38,643 bases of DNA from Bryobacterales bacterium (GTDB lineage: Bacteria; Acidobacteriota; Terriglobia; Bryobacterales; UBA6623), in contig JAJEHF010000201.1 of NCBI GenBank assembly GCA_022823865.1, positions 1 to 38,643 of the forward strand, read 5' to 3'. Made by a program: the position numbers and the translations under genes. How positions within the stretch are numbered: position 1 is the stretch's first letter; each line of letters opens with the position of its first letter. Below, piece by piece: positions 9,654 to 18,457 of the stretch. Below the pieces are notes generated by a model that was not told where the DNA came from, searched no databases, and saw only the letters and a list, made by a program, of their open reading frames with translations.

Positions 9654-12194
9654 TTAGTCGACGAAGATGAACTCGTTGCCGTTGAAGAGCAGGCGGGCGG
9701 CGCTCTCCAGGCCGTGCCTGTCGGAGTACTCGGCCAAGGCCGTGAGTTCGGAGTCGGAGGCGCTGCGTCCGTACGCGAGCCGGAAACCGTGCCGGAGGCG
9801 CTCTGCCGACTCCGCAGAGGCCGCTCTCATGCGGTCGGCGAAGTGTCGCGCCTGCTCGATCATCAGCGGGTCGTTGAGCAGTGCCAGGGCTTGGATCGCG
9901 GTCAGCGTGCTGCTGCGCTTGGGCACCAGCAACGACGGGTCTGCGCAATCCAGGCTCTCCATGAACGGATCCTGCACGCTTCTTACCAGGAAGCGGTAGA
10001 CGCTGCGCCGGCGGGCCGCTGCGCTGCTGAAGTCAAAGCGGGTGTAGTCGTAGACAGGCGAGTGATCGTCCTTGAAGAAAAAGTGCTCCGCCGAGGGTCC
10101 TCCCATCTGCAGGTCGATCCGGCCGGCCACCGCGAGCACGCTGTCCCGCACGGCCTCGGCATCGAGGCGCGTGCGGTTCATGCGCCACAGGAATTGATTG
10201 CCGGTGTCGATCTCGGCTTGGTCGGATCGCTCGGCCGAACGCTGCCGGTAGGTCGCGCTGAGCAGGATCAAGCGGTGCAGGTGCTTGAGCGAGCCGCCGC
10301 TGTCGCGCACCTCCGCCGCGAGCCAGTCCAACAGGGCGGGATGCGTGGGCATTGCCCCCATGCGGCCGAAGTCGTTTGGCGTTTCGACCAAGCCGCGGCC
10401 GAAGTGGTAGTGCCACACCCGGTTGGCGATGGATCGCCACGTGAGCGGATTGTCGTCGTGCGCGAGCCAGGCGGCCAGCGCGGCCCGCGCCGCCCCTTCC
10501 CCTTGGGCGGAATCTACGCCGAAGCGCGCCTCCAAGCCGGCCACGGCCGCGACCGCGCCGGGCTGCGCGAGCTGCTGCGGGGACTCGACGCTCCCCTTGG
10601 CCAGCAGGTAGACAGGGCGCGGTTCCCCGGCGGGCACGAAGCGGCCGTGCGTCTTGAAGTAGTTCGCCGCGCTGTAGACATATCTGGGGTCTGGCAAGGC
10701 TGCGAACTCCGCGTTCAAGGCGTCGAGCTGTTCGGACAGCTCCGAGTAGCGCGCTCGATCCGCTGCGGACATCGCGGCCAGCGCTAATGCCTTGCGCTCG
10801 GCGTCCAATTTCTTGATCAGGCTCGAGATCTCACTCCTGCGCGCGATCGCCTCGGGAGTGTCGATCTCGCCGACCTTCGGCAGCAGGTCCGTGCTCTCCT
10901 GACCCAGCGCGGACTTCTCCTCGTCAATGCGCCGGATCTTCTCGCCAGTGGCTTCCTCGATCTTGCGGCTCAAGGGCCGCAGCGCGGCCTCGGTCTTGCC
11001 GACGGCGAGCCACAGGCGGCGTCCGCGGGCGTGCGTCTCTGGCTCTCGGAAATACGGCTGCTCGGCCCGGTCCACGCCGGCGAACACCGCCTGCAGCGCG
11101 TAGTAATCCGCCTGCTGGATCGGGTCGAACTTGTGGTCGTGGCAGCGCGCGCAGTGGACCGTGAGGCTGGTGAACGACGACATGGTCGCGGCCAGCATGT
11201 CGTCGCGGTCGAGCAGGCGCGCCAGCTTCTTGTCCTTCGTGCCCTCGCGCAATTCGGCGTGCCCGACGTAGTCCCAAGGGCCGGCCGCCACGAATCCTGT
11301 CGCGATCAGGCCATTCGGATCGCCCGGCCAGAGGACGTCCCCGGCAATTTGTTCGCGGATGAAGCGGGCGTAGGGCTTGTCCCGGTTGAAGCTCTCGATC
11401 ACGTAGTCGCGATACGGCCACGAGTTGCGCCGCGCCTTGTCCTTGTCGTAGCCGTGCGACTCGCCGTAGTGCGCCACGTCCAGCCAGTGCCGCCCCCAGC
11501 GCTCCCCGTAGCGCGGCGAGGCGAGCAGGCGGTCCACCAGGCGCTGGTAGGCATCTGGCGAGCGGTCGCGGACAAACGCATCGACTTCCGCTGGCGACGG
11601 CGGCAGGCCGTGGAGGTTGAAGCTGAGCCTGCGAATGAGCGTGGTGCGGTCCGCCTGCCGCGATGGGCTGAGTCCCTTCTCTGCGAGTCTCGCGGCGATG
11701 AAGCGATCGATTTGGTTCGCGCCCCAGGCCGGCGCTGGCTCGGGCACCGAGGGCCGCGCGAGTTCGCGGAACGACCACCAGGTCGGGTCCTGCGGCCCGT
11801 CGCTCTCCTCGCCTTGCGGTGCGCCGGCGGCGATCCAACGTTCCAGCAGGGCGACTTGCGACGGCGTGAGAGGCGCGCCGACCGGCGGCATCTCGGGGCT
11901 CTCGCCCGAAACCCTGCGCAGCAGCAGGCTGGCAGAGGGATCGCCCGGAACGACGGCCGCGCCGCTGTCGCCGCCGCGCAGCACGTCTGCGTGGCTGGCC
12001 AGGGAAAGGCCGGCCTGCCCTCCGCTGGAAGGGTGGCAGGCGCCGCAGCGGGCTGCGAGCAGGGGCTGGATGCTGGAGGAGTAATCGGGAGCCTCCGGCG
12101 CCGCTGCGAGCAGCAGCGGCATTGCGATGCAGGCCGAAAGCTTCCTTGCGGGGCTATGCCCCGCCCGGGGAGCGACGATGCCTGTCCCGCCCAA
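9654..12194 (-). CDS. Cytochrome c-like/DUF1549/DUF1553 exported protein
   Basis: A large exported protein with an N-terminal haem-binding region (CGACH at about 50-54, then a 'planctomycete cytochrome C' type domain), a DUF1549 domain (NQIDRFIAARLAEKGLSPS, RLVDRLLASPRYGERWGRHW, CARCHDHKFDPI) and a C-terminal DUF1553 domain (SIANRVWHYHFGRGLVETPN, DFGRMGAMPTHPALLDWLA). The second CxxCH in CARCHDHKFDPI is also family-typical. It is the first gene of a two-gene unit with the DUF1501 gene. The start is uncertain: TTG 12194 gives a signal peptide (KLSACIAMPLLLAAA) and lies 11 bases after TATAAG, whereas the first ATG, at 12122, shortens the signal. The pair is common in Planctomycetota, Verrucomicrobiota and Acidobacteriota; its substrate is unknown. 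Confidence 0.9.
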   Translation of the reverse strand: MGGTGIVAPRAGHSPARKLSACIAMPLLLAAAPEAPDYSSSIQPLLAARCGACHPSSGGQAGLSLASHADVLRGGDSGAAVVPGDPSASLLLRRVSGESPEMPPVGAPLTPSQVALLERWIAAGAPQGEESDGPQDPTWWSFRELARPSVPEPAPAWGANQIDRFIAARLAEKGLSPSRQADRTTLIRRLSFNLHGLPPSPAEVDAFVRDRSPDAYQRLVDRLLASPRYGERWGRHWLDVAHYGESHGYDKDKARRNSWPYRDYVIESFNRDKPYARFIREQIAGDVLWPGDPNGLIATGFVAAGPWDYVGHAELREGTKDKKLARLLDRDDMLAATMSSFTSLTVHCARCHDHKFDPIQQADYYALQAVFAGVDRAEQPYFREPETHARGRRLWLAVGKTEAALRPLSRKIEEATGEKIRRIDEEKSALGQESTDLLPKVGEIDTPEAIARRSEISSLIKKLDAERKALALAAMSAADRARYSELSEQLDALNAEFAALPDPRYVYSAANYFKTHGRFVPAGEPRPVYLLAKGSVESPQQLAQPGAVAAVAGLEARFGVDSAQGEGAARAALAAWLAHDDNPLTWRSIANRVWHYHFGRGLVETPNDFGRMGAMPTHPALLDWLAAEVRDSGGSLKHLHRLILLSATYRQRSAERSDQAEIDTGNQFLWRMNRTRLDAEAVRDSVLAVAGRIDLQMGGPSAEHFFFKDDHSPVYDYTRFDFSSAAARRRSVYRFLVRSVQDPFMESLDCADPSLLVPKRSSTLTAIQALALLNDPLMIEQARHFADRMRAASAESAERLRHGFRLAYGRSASDSELTALAEYSDRHGLESAARLLFNGNEFIFVD

Positions 12195-12205
12195 ACCGCT
12201 TACAT

Positions 12206-12211
12206 CTTATA
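12206..12211 (-). promoter_or_regulatory. Putative -10 box of the DUF1549/DUF1501 operon
   Basis: TATAAG on the minus strand matches five of six consensus bases. It lies 11 bases before TTG 12194 and 83 bases before ATG 12122. No convincing -35 is seen. A GGGGC-TAT-GCCCC hairpin (12150-12162) lies between the two possible starts. Confidence 0.4.
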
Positions 12212-12280
12212 CGAACAGTCGTCGGCCGACACGCATCCGCACAACCGCCGCTTGCCGCGCAAGCCCTTGCGAGGGAGGCC

Positions 12281-12637
12281 CTATCGCTTGTCCGGAACGT
12301 GGATCACGACTTCGCCGGGCTTGGACCAGCCCAGGCGCTCCCGCGCGCGCTTTTCGATGCCGAATTGGCCGGGTCCCAACGCGTCGATATCCTGCTGCAG
12401 CTCGGAGCTCTCTCGCTGGAGTTCCTCGATTTGGCGCTCCAGCTGGTCCTCGTTGGCCAGCGCCTCGATCAGGGGCTGGATCGGGTTCTGCCCCAGCAGG
12501 TACAGCCCGACGAACAACGGCAGCATCACGAAAGGCACGCCCGCCAGCCAGATCGTCCGCGGCGACAAGCGCAGGCGCGGCGGTTTCGCCTCCTTGGCAT
12601 CACGCGGCCGCCGTCGGCGTGTGGGTTCGTCGCTCAT
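12281..12637 (-). CDS. FtsB/DivIC-like septum formation protein
   Basis: A small bitopic division protein of the FtsB/DivIC (septum formation initiator) family, which joins FtsL/FtsQ-type partners at the septum. The 118 residues show an Arg/Lys-rich cytoplasmic head, one membrane helix (IWLAGVPFVMLPLFVGLYLL) and a leucine/glutamate coiled coil (EDQLERQIEELQRESSELQQ). The family tail is FGIEKRARERLGWSKPGEVV. The frame extends to an ATG at 12676, but that codon overlaps a TTGACA -35 box, so ATG 12637 is preferred. There is no Shine-Dalgarno sequence, and the predicted transcript starts only about five bases upstream. It is separated from the DUF1549 operon by 86 bases. Confidence 0.88.
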   Translation of the reverse strand: MSDEPTRRRRPRDAKEAKPPRLRLSPRTIWLAGVPFVMLPLFVGLYLLGQNPIQPLIEALANEDQLERQIEELQRESSELQQDIDALGPGQFGIEKRARERLGWSKPGEVVIHVPDKR

Positions 12638-12647
12638 GTCCGAAATC

Positions 12648-12676
12648 GTAGTATAGGCTACTACAAATTGTGTCAA
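12648..12676 (-). promoter_or_regulatory. Promoter of the ftsB-like gene with palindrome over the -10 box
   Basis: On the minus strand a perfect -35 TTGACA (12676-12671) and a -10 TATACT (12655-12650) are 15 bases apart, slightly short. The inverted repeat GTAGTA (12648-12653), five-base spacer, TACTAC (12659-12664) covers the -10 and part of the spacer, where a repressor would block RNA polymerase. The -10 ends 12 bases before the ATG, so the leader would be about five bases. Confidence 0.6.
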
Positions 12677-12765
12677 TATTGTAGCACCGCAACCAAACGG
12701 AACGTTCTTGTATCGCAGCCCGTGGCGCTCGGCGTGCCGGGCGTGCGGCGCGTCGAAATCACTGA

Positions 12766-12771
12766 TATAGT
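12766..12771 (+). promoter_or_regulatory. -10 box of the xylose-isomerase-like gene (leaderless)
   Basis: TATAGT preceded by TGA (an extended -10, TGN) lies nine bases before the ATG at 12781. No Shine-Dalgarno sequence is present. Transcription would begin within a few bases of the start codon. Confidence 0.5.
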
Positions 12772-12780
12772 TGCTGCACG

Positions 12781-13728
12781 ATGCGAGTGCGATCTCACAC
12801 CCACACCTTGGCCCGCAGGGAATTCCTGCGCACTGCCGCGACTGCCGCCGGCAGCGCGAGCCTCGCCGCTGCCGCTGGGAAGCGACGCTTCTTCACGGCG
12901 TTCGTGCCGGGCAGCTTGGGCGTCAAGGCCGACCAGGCGAGGGCGATCGCGCTGGCCGCCGAGCACGGGTTCGAATCCGTCCAGCCGTTCCCGGGCGACC
13001 TGCTGCGCGACGGGATCGATGAGCATCTCGAAGCCTTGCGGCAGCACGGGCTGCGTTGGGCCGCGGCGGGCCTGCCGGTGGAGTTTCGCAGGGACGACGA
13101 GGCGTTCGCAGAGGGCATGGCTGACCTGCCCCGGGCTGCGGCCGCCCTGCGGCGGGCAGGTGCCGACCGCGTCGGCACCTGGCTGCGACCCTCGAGCGAC
13201 GAGCTGACCTACCTGCAGAACTTCAAGCGCACCGCGGCGCGGCTTCGGCGGGTGGCGGACGTGTTGCAGGACCACGGCTTGCGCCTCGGCTTGGAGTATG
13301 TCGGCACCAAGCGGAACTGGACCGCCGGGCGGCACTCCGCCGTGCACACGATGGCAGGCACCAAGGACCTGATCGCGGAAACCGGGGCGCCGAACGTTGG
13401 CTTCGTGCTCGACTCGTGGCACTGGTGGACGTCCCGCGAGACCGCCGACGACATCCGCACCCTGGCTGGCAGCGATGTCATCTCGGCCGACCTCAACGAC
13501 GCGCCACGGGGGGTCGCGCTCGAGGACCAGTACGACAACCAGCGCGAGTTACCGCTGGCCACGGGCGTGATCAATGCCCGCGATTTCTTGCAAGCGCTGG
13601 TCGACATAGGTTACGACGGGCCGATCCGGGCCGAGCCCTTCAATCGGGTCCTCAACGAGATGGCTGACGACGATGCCTGCCGGGTTTCGGTCGAAGCGCT
13701 GAACAAGGCGTTTGGCCTTGTCGGCTAG
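12781..13728 (+). CDS. Tat-exported sugar phosphate isomerase/epimerase-like TIM-barrel protein
   Basis: A xylose-isomerase-like TIM-barrel (AP endonuclease 2 superfamily) protein, a fold used by metal-dependent sugar isomerases and epimerases. The 315 residues start with a twin-arginine signal (ARREFLRTAATAAGSASLAA). Probable metal ligands are in LGLEYVG (Glu), VGFVLDSWHWW (Asp and His) and GPIRAEPFN (Glu). The substrate cannot be read from the sequence. ATG 12781 has no ribosome binding site but sits nine bases after an extended -10. The upstream ftsB-like gene is divergent, and the next gene (13818) is 89 bases away. Confidence 0.85.
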   Translation: MRVRSHTHTLARREFLRTAATAAGSASLAAAAGKRRFFTAFVPGSLGVKADQARAIALAAEHGFESVQPFPGDLLRDGIDEHLEALRQHGLRWAAAGLPVEFRRDDEAFAEGMADLPRAAAALRRAGADRVGTWLRPSSDELTYLQNFKRTAARLRRVADVLQDHGLRLGLEYVGTKRNWTAGRHSAVHTMAGTKDLIAETGAPNVGFVLDSWHWWTSRETADDIRTLAGSDVISADLNDAPRGVALEDQYDNQRELPLATGVINARDFLQALVDIGYDGPIRAEPFNRVLNEMADDDACRVSVEALNKAFGLVG

Positions 13729-13817
13729 CAGCCCTCTCGATGGCATCGCCCGAGGCGCAGCACGCTGCGCAGGCGAATCGGTAGCGCTATGGCAAGATAC
13801 AAGACAGCGATTGCGGG

Positions 13818-15464
13818 GTGAGGGTGGGAATCTCCCGTTCATGTGCTCTAGCGGGCACCTTGGTCCTCATTTCTTCCAGTCCGGCGTGGGCGCAGGCTGA
13901 CGTCGCGGTTACCTGCACGGCCTCGGCAGCGGCCGCGCCGGTCCGAGCGGCAGGCGTGGCCGAAACGCTGCCCGACATCCTGCTGAGCTGTCTCCCAGAG
14001 AGTCCGCTGCCGCCGGGGCCGCGGGGCGATCTGGACCTGTCGATTTCGGTCACGCTCAACGCCAGCGTGACCAACACGGTCAGCTCCGGCCCGGGCGGTG
14101 ACATCAGCGACGCGGTGCTCGTCGTAAACGGCAATGACTGCGCGACGCCCAGCGCGAACGGCTCCACGTATGCGTCCTGTGACGCGCCGCTGGCCACGGT
14201 GCAGGACCCGCAGTTCGGACGCCTCACGGGCGTGACCACGCTCACGTGGACAAACGTGAGCCTGCCTTTTCCCGGGGATCTGCCGCAGGGGGTCTCGACG
14301 CTCAAGATCCGGGGCATCCGGGCTGACGCCTCGCAACTTCGACTTGGCGGAGGGTCGAGTTCCGGAGCGCCCGTGGCGGCGGCCTTGGAACTGCGCTCGA
14401 CCTCCGGGGTTGCGTTGCGCAATGCCAGCCTGCGGCTGGCGAACTCCCTTACCGGGATACGGCTCGCGGTGGCCGAGACAGAGCCGGCGGCGGCCTGCGG
14501 CGGGGATTCTCGCGGGACCGCGACCGTGGTTGTGCAAGAAGGCTTCGCCAGCGCGTTTCGAGCGGGCCCGCAGGCGGCCCTGCCGACTCGAGTGCTGCTC
14601 GACATTCGAGACGTGCCGGATGGCGTCGAGCTGAGAATGCCTTCATTCCTAGCCTGTCACCAGCCCGATTTCGACGGTTCGGCTGGCGCTTCTCGCGACT
14701 CGCTGGCATTGGCTTTGGTGGACGGCCAAGATGCTGCCGGGGCGGGCGGCTCGCCGGCGGAGTCAGGGACCGGCACGGAGATGTCGATCAGATTGGAGGA
14801 TGGGGTTGGACGCGCGGTTTACGAGGTTGCGGCGGATGACCCGGGCCAAGTGGAGGACTGCCATATCCCGGTGCTGTTCGAAACGTCTGACCGTCGCGTT
14901 GGCAGTGCCCGGGCGATGTTTTCGGCGAGCTTCGCGCCTCGTAGTGCGGCTTCTCGGGCCGACGCCAGCGCCCCCTCGCCGCGTTTCGCGCCGGCTCTGG
15001 CGCTGGCAGAAGCCGAAGTGAGTCTCGCGGCGTGCAGCACGCGGCTGCTTTTCCCGTTTGTCACCAACCAAGCCGGGTTCGACACGGGACTGGTGATCAC
15101 GCACGGCTCCCTCCAAGCCTTGACGGACGCTGCGTCCGAGCAGGCCGGATCCTGCGACCTGCACTTCTACGGGGTGGGCGGTGACGGCGAGGACGAGCTG
15201 CTGGTGCAGTACACCACGGCGATCGATCCCGGCGAGCAGCTGGTCTTTACGTTTTCGGGCGGCAACCCCGCCCGCAACATCATTGGCATGGACCAGTTCC
15301 AGGGCTACTTGATCGCAGACTGCGGATTTCCAGGCGCTCGGGGCTACGTGTTCATGTCGGACGGCTTTGGCGGCATCGCCGACTTGGCCATGGGCTATTT
15401 GGCCCCCGTGATTCCTTTCGACGCCGAGGGCAGGCGTCTTCCCATAGGCGGCGATGCTCCCTAG
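13818..15464 (+). CDS. Secreted protein of unknown function, paralogue 1 ('FPFVTNQ' family)
   Basis: A 548-residue exported protein beginning with a signal peptide (CALAGTLVLISSSPAWAQA). I do not recognise a named enzymatic domain. Visible features are a beta-rich Ala/Gly/Ser body and paired cysteines. The C-terminal module contains CSTRLLFPFVTNQAGFDTG, DPGEQLVF and FQGYLIADC. The same blocks recur in the next gene, so the two are tandem duplicates. Modules of this kind occur in secreted proteins of Acidobacteriota (recollection, not searched). The start is GTG 13818; GTG 13824 is an alternative. GATACA 18 bases before it could be the -10. Its stop overlaps the next start by 11 bases, so the two are probably co-transcribed. 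Confidence 0.75.
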   Translation: MRVGISRSCALAGTLVLISSSPAWAQADVAVTCTASAAAAPVRAAGVAETLPDILLSCLPESPLPPGPRGDLDLSISVTLNASVTNTVSSGPGGDISDAVLVVNGNDCATPSANGSTYASCDAPLATVQDPQFGRLTGVTTLTWTNVSLPFPGDLPQGVSTLKIRGIRADASQLRLGGGSSSGAPVAAALELRSTSGVALRNASLRLANSLTGIRLAVAETEPAAACGGDSRGTATVVVQEGFASAFRAGPQAALPTRVLLDIRDVPDGVELRMPSFLACHQPDFDGSAGASRDSLALALVDGQDAAGAGGSPAESGTGTEMSIRLEDGVGRAVYEVAADDPGQVEDCHIPVLFETSDRRVGSARAMFSASFAPRSAASRADASAPSPRFAPALALAEAEVSLAACSTRLLFPFVTNQAGFDTGLVITHGSLQALTDAASEQAGSCDLHFYGVGGDGEDELLVQYTTAIDPGEQLVFTFSGGNPARNIIGMDQFQGYLIADCGFPGARGYVFMSDGFGGIADLAMGYLAPVIPFDAEGRRLPIGGDAP

Positions 15465-17298
15465 GCTCGCGTCCTCGGGCTCGCCCGTGCCGAGGTCGGC
15501 CCCCGCGGCTCGCTCCCGGCGAACGCGGATTGGTGGCATCTTCCTCGGCGCTGCCCTGTCAAGCGTCGCATCGGCCCAGCTGACATCGCCTGTTCCTAGC
15601 GCCGAGCTCGGCCAGATCCGCTGCTCGGCGACAGCACTGGCGCCGTTGGTTAGGATCGAGGGAACCGGCGAGCTGGTCGGCGATATCGCGATCAGGTGCG
15701 AGAACAGCGGCCCGGGTCGACGCTTCGAGCCCAGCGGCTTCCTCGTGGTCGATCTCGCGGTCTCCCTTAGCGCCGGGATTGCGAACCAGAGCGGCTTCGG
15801 CCTCGGCGCGGATGTCACCGACGCGGTGTTGGTGGTCAACGAAAAGAGCTGCCTGGCCTCGACAAGCGAGCGCTTGTTCAGCGATTGCGGGGCCAGCGGG
15901 AGCACCGTGCAGGATCCGATGCTCGGGCGTCTCAGCTCCGCGAGCCCGGGCATGCTGCTCTGGTCCGGCGTGGCGCTCCCCATTCCCGGGGCGGCCATCG
16001 GCAGCGAGTCCGCGCGAGCGGTGCCGCTGGAGGATTGTGCCGGTCGATACGCAGTGCCGGGCGGGTGTCATCCGACCACCACGAGCGTGCGGCTAACCAA
16101 TATCCGGGTGAACGCCGCCGAGGCGGGCGTCGGCGGCGATGCACGGTCCGGGGCGATTCCGATCGAGGCAGTCGTATCCATGTCGTCGGGAGGCGGCAGC
16201 GTTGTCCTAGATGCGGGAACGCTGCCAGTCGCGCACGCGGCCCCGGGGATCTCTGCGCACGCGCGCCCCGTGCAGGCGGGGCGACTGTGCTCGGAGGGCG
16301 AGGCGTTCGGCGAGGTTCGGATCTTCGAGGGTTTTGCCTCTGCCTTCAAGGCGGCCGGCGGGCAGTCGCTTGAGCCCGGCCGGCCCGGATGGATGGATGA
16401 CTACTATCCGACTGCCGCCGGCGCGGCGGCCCAGCCGAGCCCGACGCGCGTGAGGATCGGCCTGTTTGCCATACCCGAGGGCGTCTCGGTCGCGGCCCCC
16501 GCGGCTCCAGCATGCGCTTCGGAGGGCAGGCCCGCGAGGTTGCGTCTAGGATTGGTCGAAGGGGCTTCAGCGAGCGGCTTGGGCGGCGCAGTCGTGTCGG
16601 GCGAGCCGGCCCCTGACGTGCCCTTGACGGTGAGCGAGACCGCCGAGGCCTTTGCGGTCTACGAAGTGCTCGCGGCGGACCCTTCCGCGCTAGAGGAATG
16701 CAGGATTCAGTTTCGACTGACCCCGGCCGCCTCGGACGGCCCCGCCATACGCGGTGGACGGGTGACCGTGGACGCCAGTCTCGCCCCGCTTGGCCCGGCG
16801 GCTGGCAGCGGGCCCCTTGGCGCGGTGCCCCGCTTCGTGGCTCCCGAGCGCGTGCCGAGGCCGTCGTTTCCGGTCGGCGAATGCGGCACCACGCTGTTCT
16901 TCCCGTTCGTGACCAACCAGACCACGTTCGACACGGCCGTGGTGCTGGTGAACACCTCGGCTGACCCGCTCGGCACGCGCTATCAGCCGGGCAGCTGCAG
17001 CCTGACTTTCCACGGAGCCGGCTTGGATGGCGAGCAGTCTGCGACGTTTCGTCGCACGGTCGAAATCGATGCAGGCGAGCAGGTGGCCTTCAGACTCTCG
17101 AGTGGCAACGCGGCGCGCGGAGTCGATCCGCTGCCGGATTTCCAAGGCTACTTGGTGGCGCAGTGCAGCTTCCAATACGCGCACGGCTTCGCGTTCGTGA
17201 CCGAACAGGTGGGCGGCGCCTCGGTGCTGGCGCAGGGCTACTTGGCAGAAGTGGTGTCGCAATCCGCCGAATCTGCGCGTTCTGACCCCGCTCCGTAG
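15454..17298 (+). CDS. Secreted protein of unknown function, paralogue 2 ('FPFVTNQ' family)
   Basis: A 614-residue paralogue of the preceding gene. An arginine-rich head (RSRRTRIGG) leads into a signal peptide (GIFLGAALSSVASA). Shared blocks, in the same order as in paralogue 1, are TDAVLVVN, TVQDPMLGRL, EGFASAFKA, AVYEVLAADP, CGTTLFFPFVTNQTTFDT, DAGEQVAF and FQGYLVAQC. It has an extra segment mid-protein (about 185-205 and 300-325) absent from its neighbour. ATG 15454 overlaps the upstream stop; GTG 15487 is an alternative start. No catalytic motif or membrane anchor is evident, so it is probably periplasmic, surface-attached or released. Confidence 0.75.
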   Translation: MLPRLASSGSPVPRSAPAARSRRTRIGGIFLGAALSSVASAQLTSPVPSAELGQIRCSATALAPLVRIEGTGELVGDIAIRCENSGPGRRFEPSGFLVVDLAVSLSAGIANQSGFGLGADVTDAVLVVNEKSCLASTSERLFSDCGASGSTVQDPMLGRLSSASPGMLLWSGVALPIPGAAIGSESARAVPLEDCAGRYAVPGGCHPTTTSVRLTNIRVNAAEAGVGGDARSGAIPIEAVVSMSSGGGSVVLDAGTLPVAHAAPGISAHARPVQAGRLCSEGEAFGEVRIFEGFASAFKAAGGQSLEPGRPGWMDDYYPTAAGAAAQPSPTRVRIGLFAIPEGVSVAAPAAPACASEGRPARLRLGLVEGASASGLGGAVVSGEPAPDVPLTVSETAEAFAVYEVLAADPSALEECRIQFRLTPAASDGPAIRGGRVTVDASLAPLGPAAGSGPLGAVPRFVAPERVPRPSFPVGECGTTLFFPFVTNQTTFDTAVVLVNTSADPLGTRYQPGSCSLTFHGAGLDGEQSATFRRTVEIDAGEQVAFRLSSGNAARGVDPLPDFQGYLVAQCSFQYAHGFAFVTEQVGGASVLAQGYLAEVVSQSAESARSDPAP

Positions 17299-17325
17299 CG
17301 TGCTCATATTGCTAAATTGTTCGGT

Positions 17326-18366
17326 ATGGAAGGGGTCGATTCTGTCGTTCGCGAAGCCGCTCCAGACCGTTCTTCGCAATCCGCCGATGTAAGGGAGATC
17401 GGCCGCAGGGTCGAGGCCGAGGCTCCGGTCTTTGCCGCGGTCCGCCAGGAGCTCGCCCGCGTGATCGTCGGCCAGGAGGGGCTGGTCGACGGCCTGCTCC
17501 TCGCGCTGCTGTGCAACAACCACGTGTTGATCGAAGGCGTCCCCGGTCTGGCCAAGACGCTGTCGGTGACGACCTTGGCCAGGACGCTGCAGGCTTCATT
17601 CCAGCGCATTCAGTTCACGCCCGACCTGCTGCCGGCCGATCTGATCGGCACCATGATCTACTCGCCCAGCGACGGCGGTTTCAGCACCAAGAAGGGCCCG
17701 ATTTTCGCGAACATCGTGCTGGCCGACGAGATCAACCGCGCTCCGGCGAAAGTGCAAAGCGCCTTGCTGGAGGCGATGCAAGAGCGCCAGGTAACGATCG
17801 GCCCCGAGAGCTACCCGCTCGAGGATCCGTTCCTGGTTCTGGCCACTCAGAACCCGATCGAGCAGGAGGGCACGTATCCCCTGCCGGAGGCCCAGGTGGA
17901 CCGCTTCATGCTCAAGCTGCGCGTGGACTATCCGGAGCGCAAGCACGAGCTGCAGATCCTGCGTCGCATGGCTCGCTCGACTGTGGAGCACGAGGTCGCG
18001 CCCGTGCTGTCTCCCGCGGATGTCGTGCGCCTGCGAGAGCTTGCCGACACAGTCTACATGGACGCGAAGATCGAGGAGTACATCGTCGACCTGATCGAGG
18101 CCACGCGCAATCCGGCCGGGGCGAACCTCGACATCGGGGAGTGGATCCGGCACGGCGCTTCCCCGCGCGCCACGATCTATCTCGCGATGGCCGCGCGAGC
18201 GCACGCGATGCTGCAGGGCCGCGGCTATGTCATTCCCCAGGACGTCAAGTCGGTCGCGCCTGATGTGCTCAGGCACCGGGTCATGGTGACCTACGAGGCG
18301 GAAGCGGAAGAGCTCACTTCCGAAGACATTGTCCGGCAAGTGCTCGATGGCGTGGAGGTGCCGTAG
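17326..18366 (+). CDS. MoxR family AAA+ ATPase
   Basis: MoxR ATPases act as chaperones for VWA-domain partners; here the obvious partners are the Bat proteins and the DUF58 protein encoded in the same window. The 346 residues show Walker A GVPGLAKT, Walker B VLADEIN and the sensor/pore region ATQNPIEQEGTYPLPEAQVD, the family's best signature. The lid domain follows, with ASPRATIYLAMAARAHAML. The frame opens at TTG 17317, but ATG 17326 is preferred; TAAATT at 17313-17318 is a plausible -10 seven bases before it, with no Shine-Dalgarno sequence. It stands apart from its usual partners: the Bat operon ends 10 kb upstream and DUF58 begins 4.5 kb downstream. Confidence 0.95.
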   Translation: MEGVDSVVREAAPDRSSQSADVREIGRRVEAEAPVFAAVRQELARVIVGQEGLVDGLLLALLCNNHVLIEGVPGLAKTLSVTTLARTLQASFQRIQFTPDLLPADLIGTMIYSPSDGGFSTKKGPIFANIVLADEINRAPAKVQSALLEAMQERQVTIGPESYPLEDPFLVLATQNPIEQEGTYPLPEAQVDRFMLKLRVDYPERKHELQILRRMARSTVEHEVAPVLSPADVVRLRELADTVYMDAKIEEYIVDLIEATRNPAGANLDIGEWIRHGASPRATIYLAMAARAHAMLQGRGYVIPQDVKSVAPDVLRHRVMVTYEAEAEELTSEDIVRQVLDGVEVP

Positions 18367-18457
18367 GAATTCCATAGCGTCGCGCCGCCGGATCGAGTAT
18401 CGTGTTCATCGAGCCTGCGCGGCGCGCGCAGCGCCCCGCTCCGGCCGGATTCGGATC

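Noticed and set aside
12150..12162. GGGGC-TAT-GCCCC hairpin as a terminator
   Set aside because: It lies inside the possible 5' coding region or leader of the DUF1549 gene and has no T-run.
11031..12656. 541-codon open frame on the plus strand
   Set aside because: It is antisense to the cytochrome/DUF1549/DUF1553 gene and the ftsB-like gene, both of which carry clear motifs.
12677..12780. tRNA or small RNA gene between the divergent ftsB-like and isomerase-like genes
   Set aside because: No cloverleaf or terminator is visible; the stretch is explained by the two promoters.
17317..17325. TTG start for moxR
   Set aside because: It overlaps the likely -10 box (TAAATT); the ATG three codons later is a better start.
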